From NCBI GenBank assembly GCA_021732365.1, contig JAKFVD010000025.1:61827-125826 (forward strand): DNA of 64,000 nucleotides. The letters are read 5' to 3'. Below the pieces are notes generated by a model, which was not told the origin of the DNA, searched no databases, and saw only the letters and a list, made by a program, of their open reading frames with translations. This DNA is from Methylotenera sp. (GTDB taxonomy: Bacteria > Pseudomonadota > Gammaproteobacteria > Burkholderiales > Methylophilaceae). The number at the start of each line of letters is the position of its first letter. The stretch's first letter is position 1. Below, in pieces: positions 43,128 to 52,827 of the stretch. The position numbers and the translations under genes were made by a program.

Positions 43128-44372
43128 ATGTATAAAAAAATATCAACAATTAGAAATCAAGCAGGCTTTAGTTTAGTGGAATTAATGGTTGGCCTGGTTA
43201 TTGGCTTAATTGCAACAATTGTTGTTATGCAAACTTTTTCTGCATTTGAAGGCAGCAAACGCACTACTACAGGCATTGCAGATGCGCAAACGAATGGCAA
43301 TATTGGTTTGTATATGATTCAGCGTGAGCTACAGTTTGCGGGTTACGGTATACCGTTAACCAGTGGCACATTGCCAACCATTACACCTGCTACCGCAGCG
43401 AATACTTTTCAATTTGCAAATTATGCCAATCAAACGCCAGATGAAGTGAAAGCCGCAAAACAAGCAGCTATTAGCGCTTACAACACTAGGATAGAAGCCG
43501 ATAAAAAATTTGTCGAGGGTGGGGTTAATTATTCCGCCTTGAAATGTGACACTACTGCACCATCTGATGTGATTAATTTAGATATCGACAATGTTTCAGC
43601 ACTGCCTAATGCAACCAGTATTGCCAGAAATATTATTACACCAGTCACTATTACGGACGGGGCAAATAGTGATTCGATTGTTGTGCGCTATGGCGATAGT
43701 ACAAGAGGCGCAATCGCTACTGATATTGTCACTTTAACGGGTTCAGATTATATCGGCGTAGATAATAACATGGGCTGCAGAAACAATGATGTGGTATTGG
43801 TGACCAGAAACGCCAGCATATCCTGCTTTGCAACTAGAGTAACGGCGACAGGAGTTAATGGCCCTGCAAACGGCATTACCGTTTTATCGAACGCAGGTTT
43901 GATGCAAAACGACAAGGTTGCCTGTTTAGGGCAGGTTAAGGCAGTGACCTTTGATGTTGCCGCCAACCAATTAAGAAGGACCAATCCTACAACTGGCGCA
44001 CAAGAAGCAATTTTAAGTGAAATCGTCAGCCTGCAAGCGCAATATGGCGTGGCAGATACACCGAATAGCGAGCTAGTGACTAGCTGGCAAGATGCAACAG
44101 GTGGTTGGGCACCCGCTACTATTTCAATTGCAGACCGCAATCGCATTAAGGTGGTGCGCATTGCAGTAGTTGCCAGAAATAATTTATTAGAAAGAGATGT
44201 CGTTAGCCAGCTTTGTAACGGTGCAGCGGTAGGCCCATCAAGGGTTTGCGTGTTTGGCGGTAATTTAGATTTATCGGGTACGTTGGGCGCTAATTGGACT
44301 AATTATCGTTACCGTGTATATGAAGTGACCGTGCCATTGAGAAACATGTTGGCTGCCAGCCCACAACTGTAA
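43128..44372 (+). CDS. pilW: Type IV pilus assembly protein PilW
   Basis: 414 residues, long for a minor pilin but normal for PilW of this clade. The prepilin site is AGFSLVELMVGLVIG, and a PilW-type periplasmic domain follows with GNIGLYMIQRELQFAGYGIP. It is part of the minor pilin complex, 49 bases before pilX. Confidence 0.9.
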   Translation: MYKKISTIRNQAGFSLVELMVGLVIGLIATIVVMQTFSAFEGSKRTTTGIADAQTNGNIGLYMIQRELQFAGYGIPLTSGTLPTITPATAANTFQFANYANQTPDEVKAAKQAAISAYNTRIEADKKFVEGGVNYSALKCDTTAPSDVINLDIDNVSALPNATSIARNIITPVTITDGANSDSIVVRYGDSTRGAIATDIVTLTGSDYIGVDNNMGCRNNDVVLVTRNASISCFATRVTATGVNGPANGITVLSNAGLMQNDKVACLGQVKAVTFDVAANQLRRTNPTTGAQEAILSEIVSLQAQYGVADTPNSELVTSWQDATGGWAPATISIADRNRIKVVRIAVVARNNLLERDVVSQLCNGAAVGPSRVCVFGGNLDLSGTLGANWTNYRYRVYEVTVPLRNMLAASPQL

Positions 44373-44421
44373 AGACTAAAACAATGTATTTAATATTAAC
44401 TGTTATGAAAGGGCATCATCA

Positions 44422-45042
44422 ATGTTGAATTCAACTCTGATGATTCGTCATCAACTGATGGCTAAGTCACAAAAAGGCTTGGTATTGTTTGTTGCCTTAA
44501 TTGCGTTGGTTGCAATGTCGTTAGCTGCCGCTGCGCTAATTCGCTCTGTTGATAGCGGCGTACTCGTCGCAGGAAACCTAGCATTTAAGCAATCGGCCAT
44601 TATGTCGGCAGAAACGGGTATTGCAAGAGCCTACAGATTTATTAACGAATCTGGAGAGGCAGCACTTCAAGCCCCAGCAGCTGGATATTTTGCAAATTTA
44701 GATGGTGTGCTTTTAGAAACACCTGCCTCATTAAATAGCGCGGCAAATTGGGCTAACGCAATACAAATTGCCAGTGATATCGATGACAGAAGCGGTAATG
44801 AAACGCGCATCATTTTGCAGCGTATGTGCCGCAACGCAGGTGCAGTTACACAAGAAAACTGCTTAGTTGGTACAGGTAATTCTGCAGCTAACTCACAAGG
44901 CGCAAAAAGTGAGGGCGGCGGTGCAGGTGGTGGTGGCTTTGGCGCACAAAAAGGCGGAGCAGATGCGGTAGTTTACCGTGCTACTGTAAGAGTTACTGGC
45001 CCCAAAAACACCGTCAGTTTTTTGCAAGCTTTTATTTATTAA
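44422..45042 (+). CDS. pilX: Type IV pilus assembly protein PilX
   Basis: 206 residues with the PilX_N signature: SQKGLVLFVALIALVAMSLAAAALIRSVDSG and a hydrophobic helix (about 18-40). A Gly-rich low-complexity run (GGGAGGGGFGAQKGG) lies at about 165-182, before the C-terminal strand that aligns with other PilX proteins. The Gly run is unusual. pilY1 follows 36 bases later. Confidence 0.85.
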   Translation: MLNSTLMIRHQLMAKSQKGLVLFVALIALVAMSLAAAALIRSVDSGVLVAGNLAFKQSAIMSAETGIARAYRFINESGEAALQAPAAGYFANLDGVLLETPASLNSAANWANAIQIASDIDDRSGNETRIILQRMCRNAGAVTQENCLVGTGNSAANSQGAKSEGGGAGGGGFGAQKGGADAVVYRATVRVTGPKNTVSFLQAFIY

Positions 45043-45078
45043 CTAAAAATTATCGTTAAGTTTGATAAGGATTTTCAC

Positions 45079-48000
45079 ATGACATTGCCTACAAAAAACA
45101 AGATTCAGCACAAGTTGTTACGCGTGTTTAGCATGATGGTATTAACGCTAACTATGAATCACAGTTATGCGGCCTTAACCGATTTAGGTAACGCGCCGCT
45201 GGTGAGCGCAACTACTGGCGATGTGCTACCAAACTTGATGTATATATTAGATAACTCGGGCAGTATGGCTTCTAACTACATGCCAGACTATATCAATGAT
45301 AACAACAAATGTAAAAGTACTACTTCAACATCAATAACGGCAACTGCGTTTACAGCAAGTTGCGCCTTTGGTGACCCAGCTTACAACACAAGTGATTTTA
45401 ATACGATTTATTACGATCCTCAAACTACTTACAACCCTGCTAGAAATGCAGATGGTACTCAGAGAAACTCGATGACCAGCGCCAATACGTCTGGCTGGAC
45501 CGCTGTGCCTAACGATGCTTATGGGGTACAAAGCAACACTAACGCCAGATTGGTGCCCAATTCAAGCCTTACAGATGGTTACCTAGACCGTGTTTGGTGT
45601 AATACAACAGGTACAATTAGTGCCGCCCAAGCAAATAATCCAGCAATATGTAAACGAAACAATCAATATACTTATCCAAACATTGTTAGCGGTAACCAAG
45701 CGCAATCCTATAATCAGGCGCGCGACGCTTATGGTTATCCCTACTATTATAAAGTAGCCGCGGGTGAATATTGTACGGATAGGAATTTAACCACTTGTAG
45801 AGCAACACAAAATGCTACACATACTTTTCCTGCTAAGGTACGGTGGTGTACAAGTGGTAATGTAGCTTCTGCAATTGGCTGTCAGGGAAAATATTCGGAA
45901 ACTACAAACCACACGCTTGCGCGCTGGTCAGGTGTTGTTTCCAGTAACGTAAGTAGTATTCGTATACTGCCAGAAACATTAGGTTGTGGCGCCACTGGAC
46001 AACCTTCATGTGTTTCACCCACAGCATTAACGGTAGGCAGCATTACACTAGATGGTGTAAGCATCATTCCGTTATCTCCCAGCCCAGCTCTAACGATTAC
46101 CAACACAACAAATGCAACTCAAAGGGCAACCTTAGCCAGTAATATTGCAGCCGCCATTAATGCACATGTGAGTAGCCCTGACTTTACGGCAACAGCTAGC
46201 GGAGATACGGTTATATTAAACGAGTTTACCAATGCAACGCTTGTCATGACTACAGCTTCACCGCAGCCGACAGCAAACCAGCCTGGTACCAAGTCAGTCG
46301 GCACCTTAACTATAAGTTCAGCAAGATCTGACAGTAGTGGTAGTAGCATCACTGGCATCACAGTAGGTTCAACTCAAATTTTAAATGCTACGATTAACGC
46401 GACTGGCACTGCGAATAACCGTAATAACAGAAATGCATTAGCAGATGCGTTGGTTTTACGTATTAATAATTTTGTATCGACCCCTGACTTTAATGCGGTA
46501 TCAGATGGCGCAAATAACCCTGTTATTACGATTACCGCAGCTAATAACAGCGCAAGCACCAACCAAACACTCGCATTTACCGAAAATGATCCAAATGGTC
46601 GATTAAGTATTACACGCACAGGAATGACTGGCGGTTCTGATGATACTGTTAAAACTTACACAATACCTCATACAATTACACAGTCTGCCAACACAGCTGT
46701 TGTACCAACTTTCCAACGCGTGGATATTGAGCCTGGTTTAACATTTGAAAAGGCTCCCAGCCGTATAGACTGCCCAGGCTCTGTGTGCACGTATGAAGAA
46801 GAAATGACCAATTTTGCAAACTGGTATAGCTACTACCGTACCCGTATGCAACTAATGAAATCTTCTACCAGCTTAGCGTTTCAGTCTATTGATACACGTT
46901 TTAGAGTAGGCTTTATTACGATTAATAATGCCAGTAGCAACTATTTACCAGTTGCACAATACGGCGCTACGCAGAAATCCAACTGGTATAGTAGGTTGTT
47001 TGCGGCAATCCCTAGTGGCGGTACACCATTAAGGCAGTCGCTATCTACTGTTGGCCGTATTTTCTCAGGCAGAGGGTCTAGCGCTGGGGTTAGCTCGCAA
47101 GATCCTGTTCAGTTTTCATGTCAGCAAAACTTTTCTATATTGACTACAGATGGTTACTGGAATGGTAATGGAGGGGTGGAAGTTAACGGATCGACTGCGA
47201 TTGGCAATTTGGATGGCGGTAGTACGCCAAGACCGCAGTTTGAGGGCGCAGCAACAGCAACTAGCAATACACTAGCAGATGTTGCAAAATATTATTACGA
47301 TACCGATTTACGTACCTCTGGATTTGGTAATTGTACGGGCAGCACAAGGCCAAATGGCACCACAGGTGATGTGTGCGAAAACAATGTGTTTGTAACCACT
47401 ACAGACAACAACTTAAAACAGCATATGACCACCTTTACGTTAGGTTTAGGTGTGGATGCATCGTTAACTTATACGTCGGATTACAGAACGGCGACAGAGG
47501 GTGATTTTTATGAGTTGAAAACTAGTAACTCACGTAATTGGCCTGTTCCAGTGGCAGACTCTCAAACTGCTGTAGATGATTTATGGCATGCAGCTGTAAA
47601 TGGTCAAGGCACTTACTTTAGTGCGAAGAATCCCAATCAGTTGTCTTCTTCATTAACTGAGGCCCTAAGCTCTATTTCAGCCAAAGTGGGTGCAGGTGCA
47701 GCAGCAGCCACCAGTACACTTAACCCTGTTTCGGGCGATAATTTTACCTATGTAGCTAGTTATACCAGCGTTAAATGGACTGGTAATTTAGAAGCTAGGA
47801 CGATTAATACTGATACTGGTAAGGTTAGTGAAGATGCAACTTGGTGTTTAGAGAACGTGCTAGCCGACACATGTGCTACACCGCCAGTTTTATCAAACGC
47901 GAATAACAGTAGTGTTTATCAATGTGTAACGCCTAGTGCAACAGCTGCGACCTGCACTGCGCCTGGCGTACTTGACGGCACAGATTGTAAAGTTGAAGTT

Positions 48001-49785
48001 GCAACATCTTGCACGGGCACTATGCAAAATTTTGTGAACGATACAACAGATTCACGCAATATATTCATGAATGTATCGGGTACTTTAGGGGCTTTTAATG
48101 CCGCAAATTTAAATGTGGCAGGCAAGACGGGCAATTTTACCAATGCATTTTTAGGCATTAATTTAAGCCAATGGAGCATATTAACTACTGAACAGCGTGC
48201 TTTGGTTAATACCAATAGTTTGATTAATTTCTTACGTGGTAATAATGGCTTTGAAGATCGTGCCAGCAATACCGATGGTGTAGAAGATAATAGAATATAT
48301 CGTTTCCGCGAATCTGTATTGGGTGACTTAATCGATTCAACACCAGTCTTTGTTGGCGCGCCTAAAGCTAATTTTGCAGACCCTGGTTACGGTCCTGATA
48401 GCACAATAGGCGCATTTAAAACAACGCAAGCAAACCGTGCTGGTACTATTTATATCGGCGCGAATGACGGTATGCTACATGCAATCGACGCAGCTAATGG
48501 TAATGAGCGTTGGGCATATGTGCCAACCATGGTAATGGACAATCTATGGAAGCTTGCCGACAAAAACTATGGCAATGGTGTCAGTCATTCATATTATGTA
48601 GATGGTGATATCGTCATTAACGATATTTGTACGGCCAATTGCACCATTCCTAATAGTGCAGTTTGGCGGACGATATTAGTGGCTGGTTTAAATGGTGGTG
48701 GGGAGGGTTACTTCGCACTAGATATCACCGTTCCAAATTCGCCTCAATTATTGTGGGAGTTTGATGCGAATGATGATAATGATATTGGTTACAGCTATGG
48801 CAACCCAGTGATTACCAAAAAAGCAGATGGCACGTGGGTGGTGGTATTTACTACAGGCCATAACAATATAACAGGTACTAATCGTGGCGAGGGCGCGCTT
48901 TTCGTATTAAATGCTGTTACGGGTGCAATTATTAGCAAGTATGATACCGATGTTGGCACTGCATCAACACCAAGCGGACTTTCAAAAATCAACGCTTTTA
49001 TTATAGATGCAGAAGTGAATAACCAAGCAGCATTTATTTACGGCGGTGATTTACTTGGCAATGTGTGGCGTTTTGATATTAATTTGCCTAAGTCTACAAC
49101 TAACCCATTCAAGGTGGCTGTGCTAAGAGATCCGAGTGGGGTTGTTCAGCCGATTACCGCAAGGCCAGAGTTAGTAGAGGTTAGTGGCAAGCGCGTGTTG
49201 TACGTTGGTACAGGCAAATATTTGGGAACCAGTGATTTAACGGATAACCAACGACAAACCATTTATGCGATTACGGATGAAGTAACTGCGACGACTGCGC
49301 TTGATAATCCACGCACAAGTTCATTGATGGTTAGACAAACACTGGTTAATAGTACAGATGCAGCAACCAGAACTGTTCAGCAACCAGCAAATCAGGTAAG
49401 TTTTGCCAGCGGTAGAGGCTGGTATATTGATTTGCCTGACACGGGTGAACGTCAAAGCGTACCTGCTCAACTCGTGTTTGGTACTTTGTTGTTGCCAACC
49501 ACAGTACCTTCCAATACTGTTTGCTCTCCTGGTGGTTATGGCTGGCTTAATTTCCTAGATTACAAAACAGGTGCATCGGTAGCTGGTAATGTTGTCGCAA
49601 GTAAAACAAATGCACCGATTGTAGGCTTGAACATTCTTTATATTAAAGGTAAACCAGTGGTTAATGTGGTGACAGCAGATAATCCAACACCACAGTTCCC
49701 ACCGCAGCAACCCACGTTTACTGGTGGTTCTGCTTCAGGATTCACTAACCATCGTGTTATCTGGCGTGAATTGATTAATGAATAA
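45079..49785 (+). CDS. pilY1: Type IV pilus tip adhesin PilY1
   Basis: 1568 residues. A signal sequence is followed by a von Willebrand A-like region with MIDAS-type DNSGSMASN (about 58) and a long Asn/Thr/Ser-rich stalk (about 260-520). The C-terminal beta-propeller domain of PilC/PilY1 spans roughly 1080-1460 (VFVGAPKANF, YIGANDGMLHAIDA). A calcium-site-like DANDDNDIG is at 1229-1237. PilY1 forms the pilus tip with minor pilins and has roles in adhesion and surface sensing. It ends the pilin operon; a strong terminator follows. Confidence 0.93.
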   Translation: MTLPTKNKIQHKLLRVFSMMVLTLTMNHSYAALTDLGNAPLVSATTGDVLPNLMYILDNSGSMASNYMPDYINDNNKCKSTTSTSITATAFTASCAFGDPAYNTSDFNTIYYDPQTTYNPARNADGTQRNSMTSANTSGWTAVPNDAYGVQSNTNARLVPNSSLTDGYLDRVWCNTTGTISAAQANNPAICKRNNQYTYPNIVSGNQAQSYNQARDAYGYPYYYKVAAGEYCTDRNLTTCRATQNATHTFPAKVRWCTSGNVASAIGCQGKYSETTNHTLARWSGVVSSNVSSIRILPETLGCGATGQPSCVSPTALTVGSITLDGVSIIPLSPSPALTITNTTNATQRATLASNIAAAINAHVSSPDFTATASGDTVILNEFTNATLVMTTASPQPTANQPGTKSVGTLTISSARSDSSGSSITGITVGSTQILNATINATGTANNRNNRNALADALVLRINNFVSTPDFNAVSDGANNPVITITAANNSASTNQTLAFTENDPNGRLSITRTGMTGGSDDTVKTYTIPHTITQSANTAVVPTFQRVDIEPGLTFEKAPSRIDCPGSVCTYEEEMTNFANWYSYYRTRMQLMKSSTSLAFQSIDTRFRVGFITINNASSNYLPVAQYGATQKSNWYSRLFAAIPSGGTPLRQSLSTVGRIFSGRGSSAGVSSQDPVQFSCQQNFSILTTDGYWNGNGGVEVNGSTAIGNLDGGSTPRPQFEGAATATSNTLADVAKYYYDTDLRTSGFGNCTGSTRPNGTTGDVCENNVFVTTTDNNLKQHMTTFTLGLGVDASLTYTSDYRTATEGDFYELKTSNSRNWPVPVADSQTAVDDLWHAAVNGQGTYFSAKNPNQLSSSLTEALSSISAKVGAGAAAATSTLNPVSGDNFTYVASYTSVKWTGNLEARTINTDTGKVSEDATWCLENVLADTCATPPVLSNANNSSVYQCVTPSATAATCTAPGVLDGTDCKVEVATSCTGTMQNFVNDTTDSRNIFMNVSGTLGAFNAANLNVAGKTGNFTNAFLGINLSQWSILTTEQRALVNTNSLINFLRGNNGFEDRASNTDGVEDNRIYRFRESVLGDLIDSTPVFVGAPKANFADPGYGPDSTIGAFKTTQANRAGTIYIGANDGMLHAIDAANGNERWAYVPTMVMDNLWKLADKNYGNGVSHSYYVDGDIVINDICTANCTIPNSAVWRTILVAGLNGGGEGYFALDITVPNSPQLLWEFDANDDNDIGYSYGNPVITKKADGTWVVVFTTGHNNITGTNRGEGALFVLNAVTGAIISKYDTDVGTASTPSGLSKINAFIIDAEVNNQAAFIYGGDLLGNVWRFDINLPKSTTNPFKVAVLRDPSGVVQPITARPELVEVSGKRVLYVGTGKYLGTSDLTDNQRQTIYAITDEVTATTALDNPRTSSLMVRQTLVNSTDAATRTVQQPANQVSFASGRGWYIDLPDTGERQSVPAQLVFGTLLLPTTVPSNTVCSPGGYGWLNFLDYKTGASVAGNVVASKTNAPIVGLNILYIKGKPVVNVVTADNPTPQFPPQQPTFTGGSASGFTNHRVIWRELINE

Positions 49786-49811
49786 TAAACATTAAGAACT
49801 TGAGTCAGTTT

Positions 49812-49846
49812 AAAAGCCATTTTCAGTAATTGAGAATGGCTTTTTT
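49812..49846. terminator. Bidirectional terminator after pilY1
   Basis: AAAAGCCATTTTC (49812-49824) pairs with GAGAATGGCTTTT (49832-49844, one G-T pair), followed by extra T. It separates the convergent pilY1 and Gx transporter genes. Confidence 0.9.
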
Positions 49847-49858
49847 ACATGGTTAATA

Positions 49859-50371
49859 CTATTTTTGACTGAACAATTTAGCAGTAATTAACCCATTAAT
49901 TAGCCCAAATATTAAAGCGGCTAAACAAAAAATAGGGATTAAATACAGAATTCCTGTGTGTGGAATTAACCAAAATCTAACCACTATTAACTGCCCAGCA
50001 ATATGTGCAAACGCAGCGATTATACTTAAGCTAATCACGCTAAAATATTGGGATGGTAGGTGTTTTGCAATAAATAAAACGCTCAAACTAAGCAACGCAC
50101 CGCTAATACTTAACATAAAAGTAGGCGATAAAAACTGCCCTAACAACAAGCTGCTGGCAAACACACGTAGCAAGCTGACCCAAGCCGCTGTTTTGAATCC
50201 GTATTGATAAAGCACGTAAAGTGTCACGATATTAGCGATGCCAGGTTTAACGCCAGGTAGTGGCGATGGAATAATGGCTTCTATCATGTGCAAGCCAATT
50301 GCTAGGGCTGTTAGTTTAGCAATTTGGTGATCTTCTGGCGTGGCGTGAATGACAATGGTACGGTTTTTCAT
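49859..50371 (-). CDS. Gx transporter family membrane protein
   Basis: 170 residues with about five hydrophobic helices and the sequence EAIIPSPLPGVKPGIANIVTLYVLY, typical of the Gx transporter family (related to ECF-type S components; some are annotated as heptaprenyl diphosphate synthase component I). It follows the NusG-domain-II protein by 24 bases and ApbE one gene further up, a trio often found together. The transported compound is unknown. Confidence 0.85.
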   Translation of the reverse strand: MKNRTIVIHATPEDHQIAKLTALAIGLHMIEAIIPSPLPGVKPGIANIVTLYVLYQYGFKTAAWVSLLRVFASSLLLGQFLSPTFMLSISGALLSLSVLFIAKHLPSQYFSVISLSIIAAFAHIAGQLIVVRFWLIPHTGILYLIPIFCLAALIFGLINGLITAKLFSQK

Positions 50372-50395
50372 TGCGCTGATTGCTGGACTTTAGGT

Positions 50396-50809
50396 TTAAT
50401 AGTTGAGCGAATCATATGCGTTTTTTGCGCCCATTAATTGCAGGCTAATTTGGTTTGGCAAACAAATAGCCACTTGCCCTGCGCGGGTTAACCAGCCTTG
50501 ATGTACGCAATATTGGTTGCTGCAGGGCGATTGTTTAAATCGCACGCGACCATTTTGTATGCTGATATGTGATTCACCTAACGCACCTTTAATACGTAGC
50601 TCGCGACTTTGATTTAAATCAAAAATTCCAACAATTTCGTTACCTTGCCTGATTTTAAATTGGCTTGCAGGTGTCGTTACCCAAAATTGTTGAAACATTA
50701 AAATAACGCTGAGTGTGCTGAATAATATAATCAGCCAATCGCCCAACAATAGCTTGGGATGCTGATTAAAAAAGCTTTTTTTAAGGTTAAGGCTGAATTT
50801 GCGTAACAT
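50396..50809 (-). CDS. NusG domain II-containing membrane protein
   Basis: 137 residues from the ATG at 50809; an in-frame ATG at 50827 is a possible earlier start. One N-terminal membrane helix (about 20-38) precedes a NusG-domain-II-like beta fold with the conserved CSNQYCVHQGWL (two Cys and His). The extracytoplasmic Cys suggests a disulfide or ligand site. The gene overlaps the end of apbE by 23 bases, so coupled translation is likely. Function unproven, probably linked to ApbE. Confidence 0.8.
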   Translation of the reverse strand: MLRKFSLNLKKSFFNQHPKLLLGDWLIILFSTLSVILMFQQFWVTTPASQFKIRQGNEIVGIFDLNQSRELRIKGALGESHISIQNGRVRFKQSPCSNQYCVHQGWLTRAGQVAICLPNQISLQLMGAKNAYDSLNY

Positions 50810-51830
50810 ACTTTGCAGTGGCGTCATCTGTCCATTTAATGCGCTTGGCCATATCGGCACTGATGCTAATTTTATCGTCAGATTCAATCACAAGAAAATT
50901 TTCAACACCCATTTCTTGAGCAACTTTAGCGCGCTGATTGGGATTTGCGATAAAAATAGGCTTAGATGTCACATCAGATAATGTGCCTGCATTGGTTTGC
51001 GGTGGAATTAGCACAGTAACGGCTTGTATACCAGTGGCAGGATAGCCAGTTGCAGGGTCAATAATATGGCAATAGCGTTTGCCTTTAAGCATAAAATAAC
51101 GCTGATAATCGCCAGAAGTACCAACTGCCCAGCCACTATCTAAATCCAGCGTGGCAATCGCACTGGGTTTGCGTGGGTGCTGAATACCAACACGCCATGG
51201 TTTATCGCCATGCTTGCCCAATGCAATAATATTGCCGCCAATATTAATAAGTGCGTTTCTAACGCCATGTTTGCGCAGAGTTTGCAAAGCATTATCCAGC
51301 GCATAGCCTTTGGCATAGCCACCTAAATCTAGCTGAACATGTGGATTTTGGCTAGATGCTTTGCCGTCTTTAACCACGATATCTACCATATGGGGATTGT
51401 TGGCAACTAGTTTTTTAATTTTATTGTCATCAATCTTAATAGGTTTGAACTCATCGTTTTGAAAGCCCCAATAATTGATTAAGTTGCCGATCGCGGGATT
51501 AAAAGCATCTTTTGATTGAATGGAAAGTGTAGTGGCGTCTGAAATGATTGCTGCAATATCTGGCTGAATGGTGGCAGGCAAACTGCCACGTTTAAATGCA
51601 TTATTAAGAGATTTAATTTCACTTGCCCGCCAAGCATGTAAGCGGTTATGTAGCGCCTGAAAATCGCGAATGATTTCGCCTGCTAACTCTTGCGCCTCTT
51701 CTTCTGGCTCACCATAAATGGTAATTTCTACTAGTGTGCCAAATACGTAACTTTGGGTGTTGTGGATGGGTTCTGGTTTGGTGCAAGAGGTGATTAGCAG
51801 GCAAATTGCCAAAAGTGAAAGTAAGCGCAT
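50787..51830 (-). CDS. apbE: FAD:protein FMN transferase
   Basis: 347 residues from the ATG at 51830 (MRLLSLLAICLLITSC). The lipobox LITSC makes it a lipoprotein; the longer frame adds 12 residues that would block the signal. ApbE motifs: LDLGGYAKGYALD, NIGGNI, SGDYQRYF and HIIDPATGYP. It covalently attaches FMN to a Thr of target flavoproteins in the periplasm. No obvious target (RnfG/NqrC-type) is in the window. Confidence 0.93.
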   Translation of the reverse strand: MRLLSLLAICLLITSCTKPEPIHNTQSYVFGTLVEITIYGEPEEEAQELAGEIIRDFQALHNRLHAWRASEIKSLNNAFKRGSLPATIQPDIAAIISDATTLSIQSKDAFNPAIGNLINYWGFQNDEFKPIKIDDNKIKKLVANNPHMVDIVVKDGKASSQNPHVQLDLGGYAKGYALDNALQTLRKHGVRNALINIGGNIIALGKHGDKPWRVGIQHPRKPSAIATLDLDSGWAVGTSGDYQRYFMLKGKRYCHIIDPATGYPATGIQAVTVLIPPQTNAGTLSDVTSKPIFIANPNQRAKVAQEMGVENFLVIESDDKISISADMAKRIKWTDDATAKYVTQIQP

Positions 51831-51853
51831 AACACCACTATAACGCGACTTGA

Positions 51854-52810
51854 TTATGGCTGGCAAATTCCTTCAAGCGCAACCATTAAAATCTCAGCTG
51901 GATTACACGGTAAATTTGAATTTTGCGTCTGTGCGACAATTTCTACCATGCCTGTGGGGCTTGTCACATTAATCTCGGTTAGATAATCGCCAATTACATC
52001 CAGGCCAACTAAAAATAAGCCATTTTCTTTCAATACTTTACCAACTGTAGTCGCAATTTCAATATCACATTCACTTAATGGCTGCGCTACCCCAGTTCCG
52101 CCAGCGGCTAAGTTGCCGCGTGTTTCGCCCGCTTTAGGAATACGTGCTAGTGCATAAGGTAGTGGCTCACCGTTAATCACAATAATACGTTTATCGCCTT
52201 GCAAAATGGCTGGCAAATAACGTTGCGCCATAATGGTTTGGGTGCCAAAGTTTGTAGAGGTTTCTAAAATGGCGCCGATATTGGGGTCAGTTTCAGTAAG
52301 CCTAAAAATGCCAGTGCCGCCCATTCCATCAAGCGGTTTGACGATGATGTCTTTATGTTCTATTAAAAACGTACGAATTAAATCATTATTGGCGGTAACC
52401 AAAAACTCTGGTGCAAATTGTGGAAATTTGGCGACGGATAATTTTTCATTCCAGCCGCGAATCGCAGACGGATTGTTGACGATGCGCGCACCTTGGTTGC
52501 TAGCTAGCTCAAGCAAATAGGTGCTGTACAAATATTCATTATCAAACGGCGGGTCTTTGCGCATCAAGATGGCGCTAAATTCGCTGGGTAGCGATTCTTG
52601 GCTTTCGCCTAATTGATACCATTTTTCGCCTTTGCTAAAACTAAAGGCGTTGGCGCTGATTTTAACCAATTGATTACGTAAAAAAACGTCATGCTGCTGA
52701 CAGACATACAAGCTGTGACCGCGTTTAGTCGCCTCACGCATGATGGCGATACTGGTGTCTTTGTAGCTTTTAAGGCTATCTAAGGCATCTAAAATAAAAA
52801 GAAATTTCAC
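51854..52810 (-). CDS. gshB: Glutathione synthetase
   Basis: 318 residues with ATP-grasp features: KPLDGMGGTGIFRL, DKRIIVINGEPLPYALARIP and INVTSPTGMVEI. It joins gamma-glutamylcysteine and glycine. It directly follows gshA (17-base gap) and starts 23 bases before apbE. Confidence 0.96.
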   Translation of the reverse strand: MKFLFILDALDSLKSYKDTSIAIMREATKRGHSLYVCQQHDVFLRNQLVKISANAFSFSKGEKWYQLGESQESLPSEFSAILMRKDPPFDNEYLYSTYLLELASNQGARIVNNPSAIRGWNEKLSVAKFPQFAPEFLVTANNDLIRTFLIEHKDIIVKPLDGMGGTGIFRLTETDPNIGAILETSTNFGTQTIMAQRYLPAILQGDKRIIVINGEPLPYALARIPKAGETRGNLAAGGTGVAQPLSECDIEIATTVGKVLKENGLFLVGLDVIGDYLTEINVTSPTGMVEIVAQTQNSNLPCNPAEILMVALEGICQP

Positions 52811-52827
52811 GTTTTTAGAGTGTTAAG

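Noticed and set aside
45882..46619. Long minus-strand open frames inside pilY1
   Set aside because: They are antisense to Asn/Thr-rich repeats, have no ribosome-binding sites, and the plus frame is clearly coding.
52811..52827. Recurrent GTTAAGT/ACTTAAC words in many intergenic gaps as an uptake or regulatory motif
   Set aside because: The word is short and AT-rich, and without a genome count its enrichment cannot be judged.
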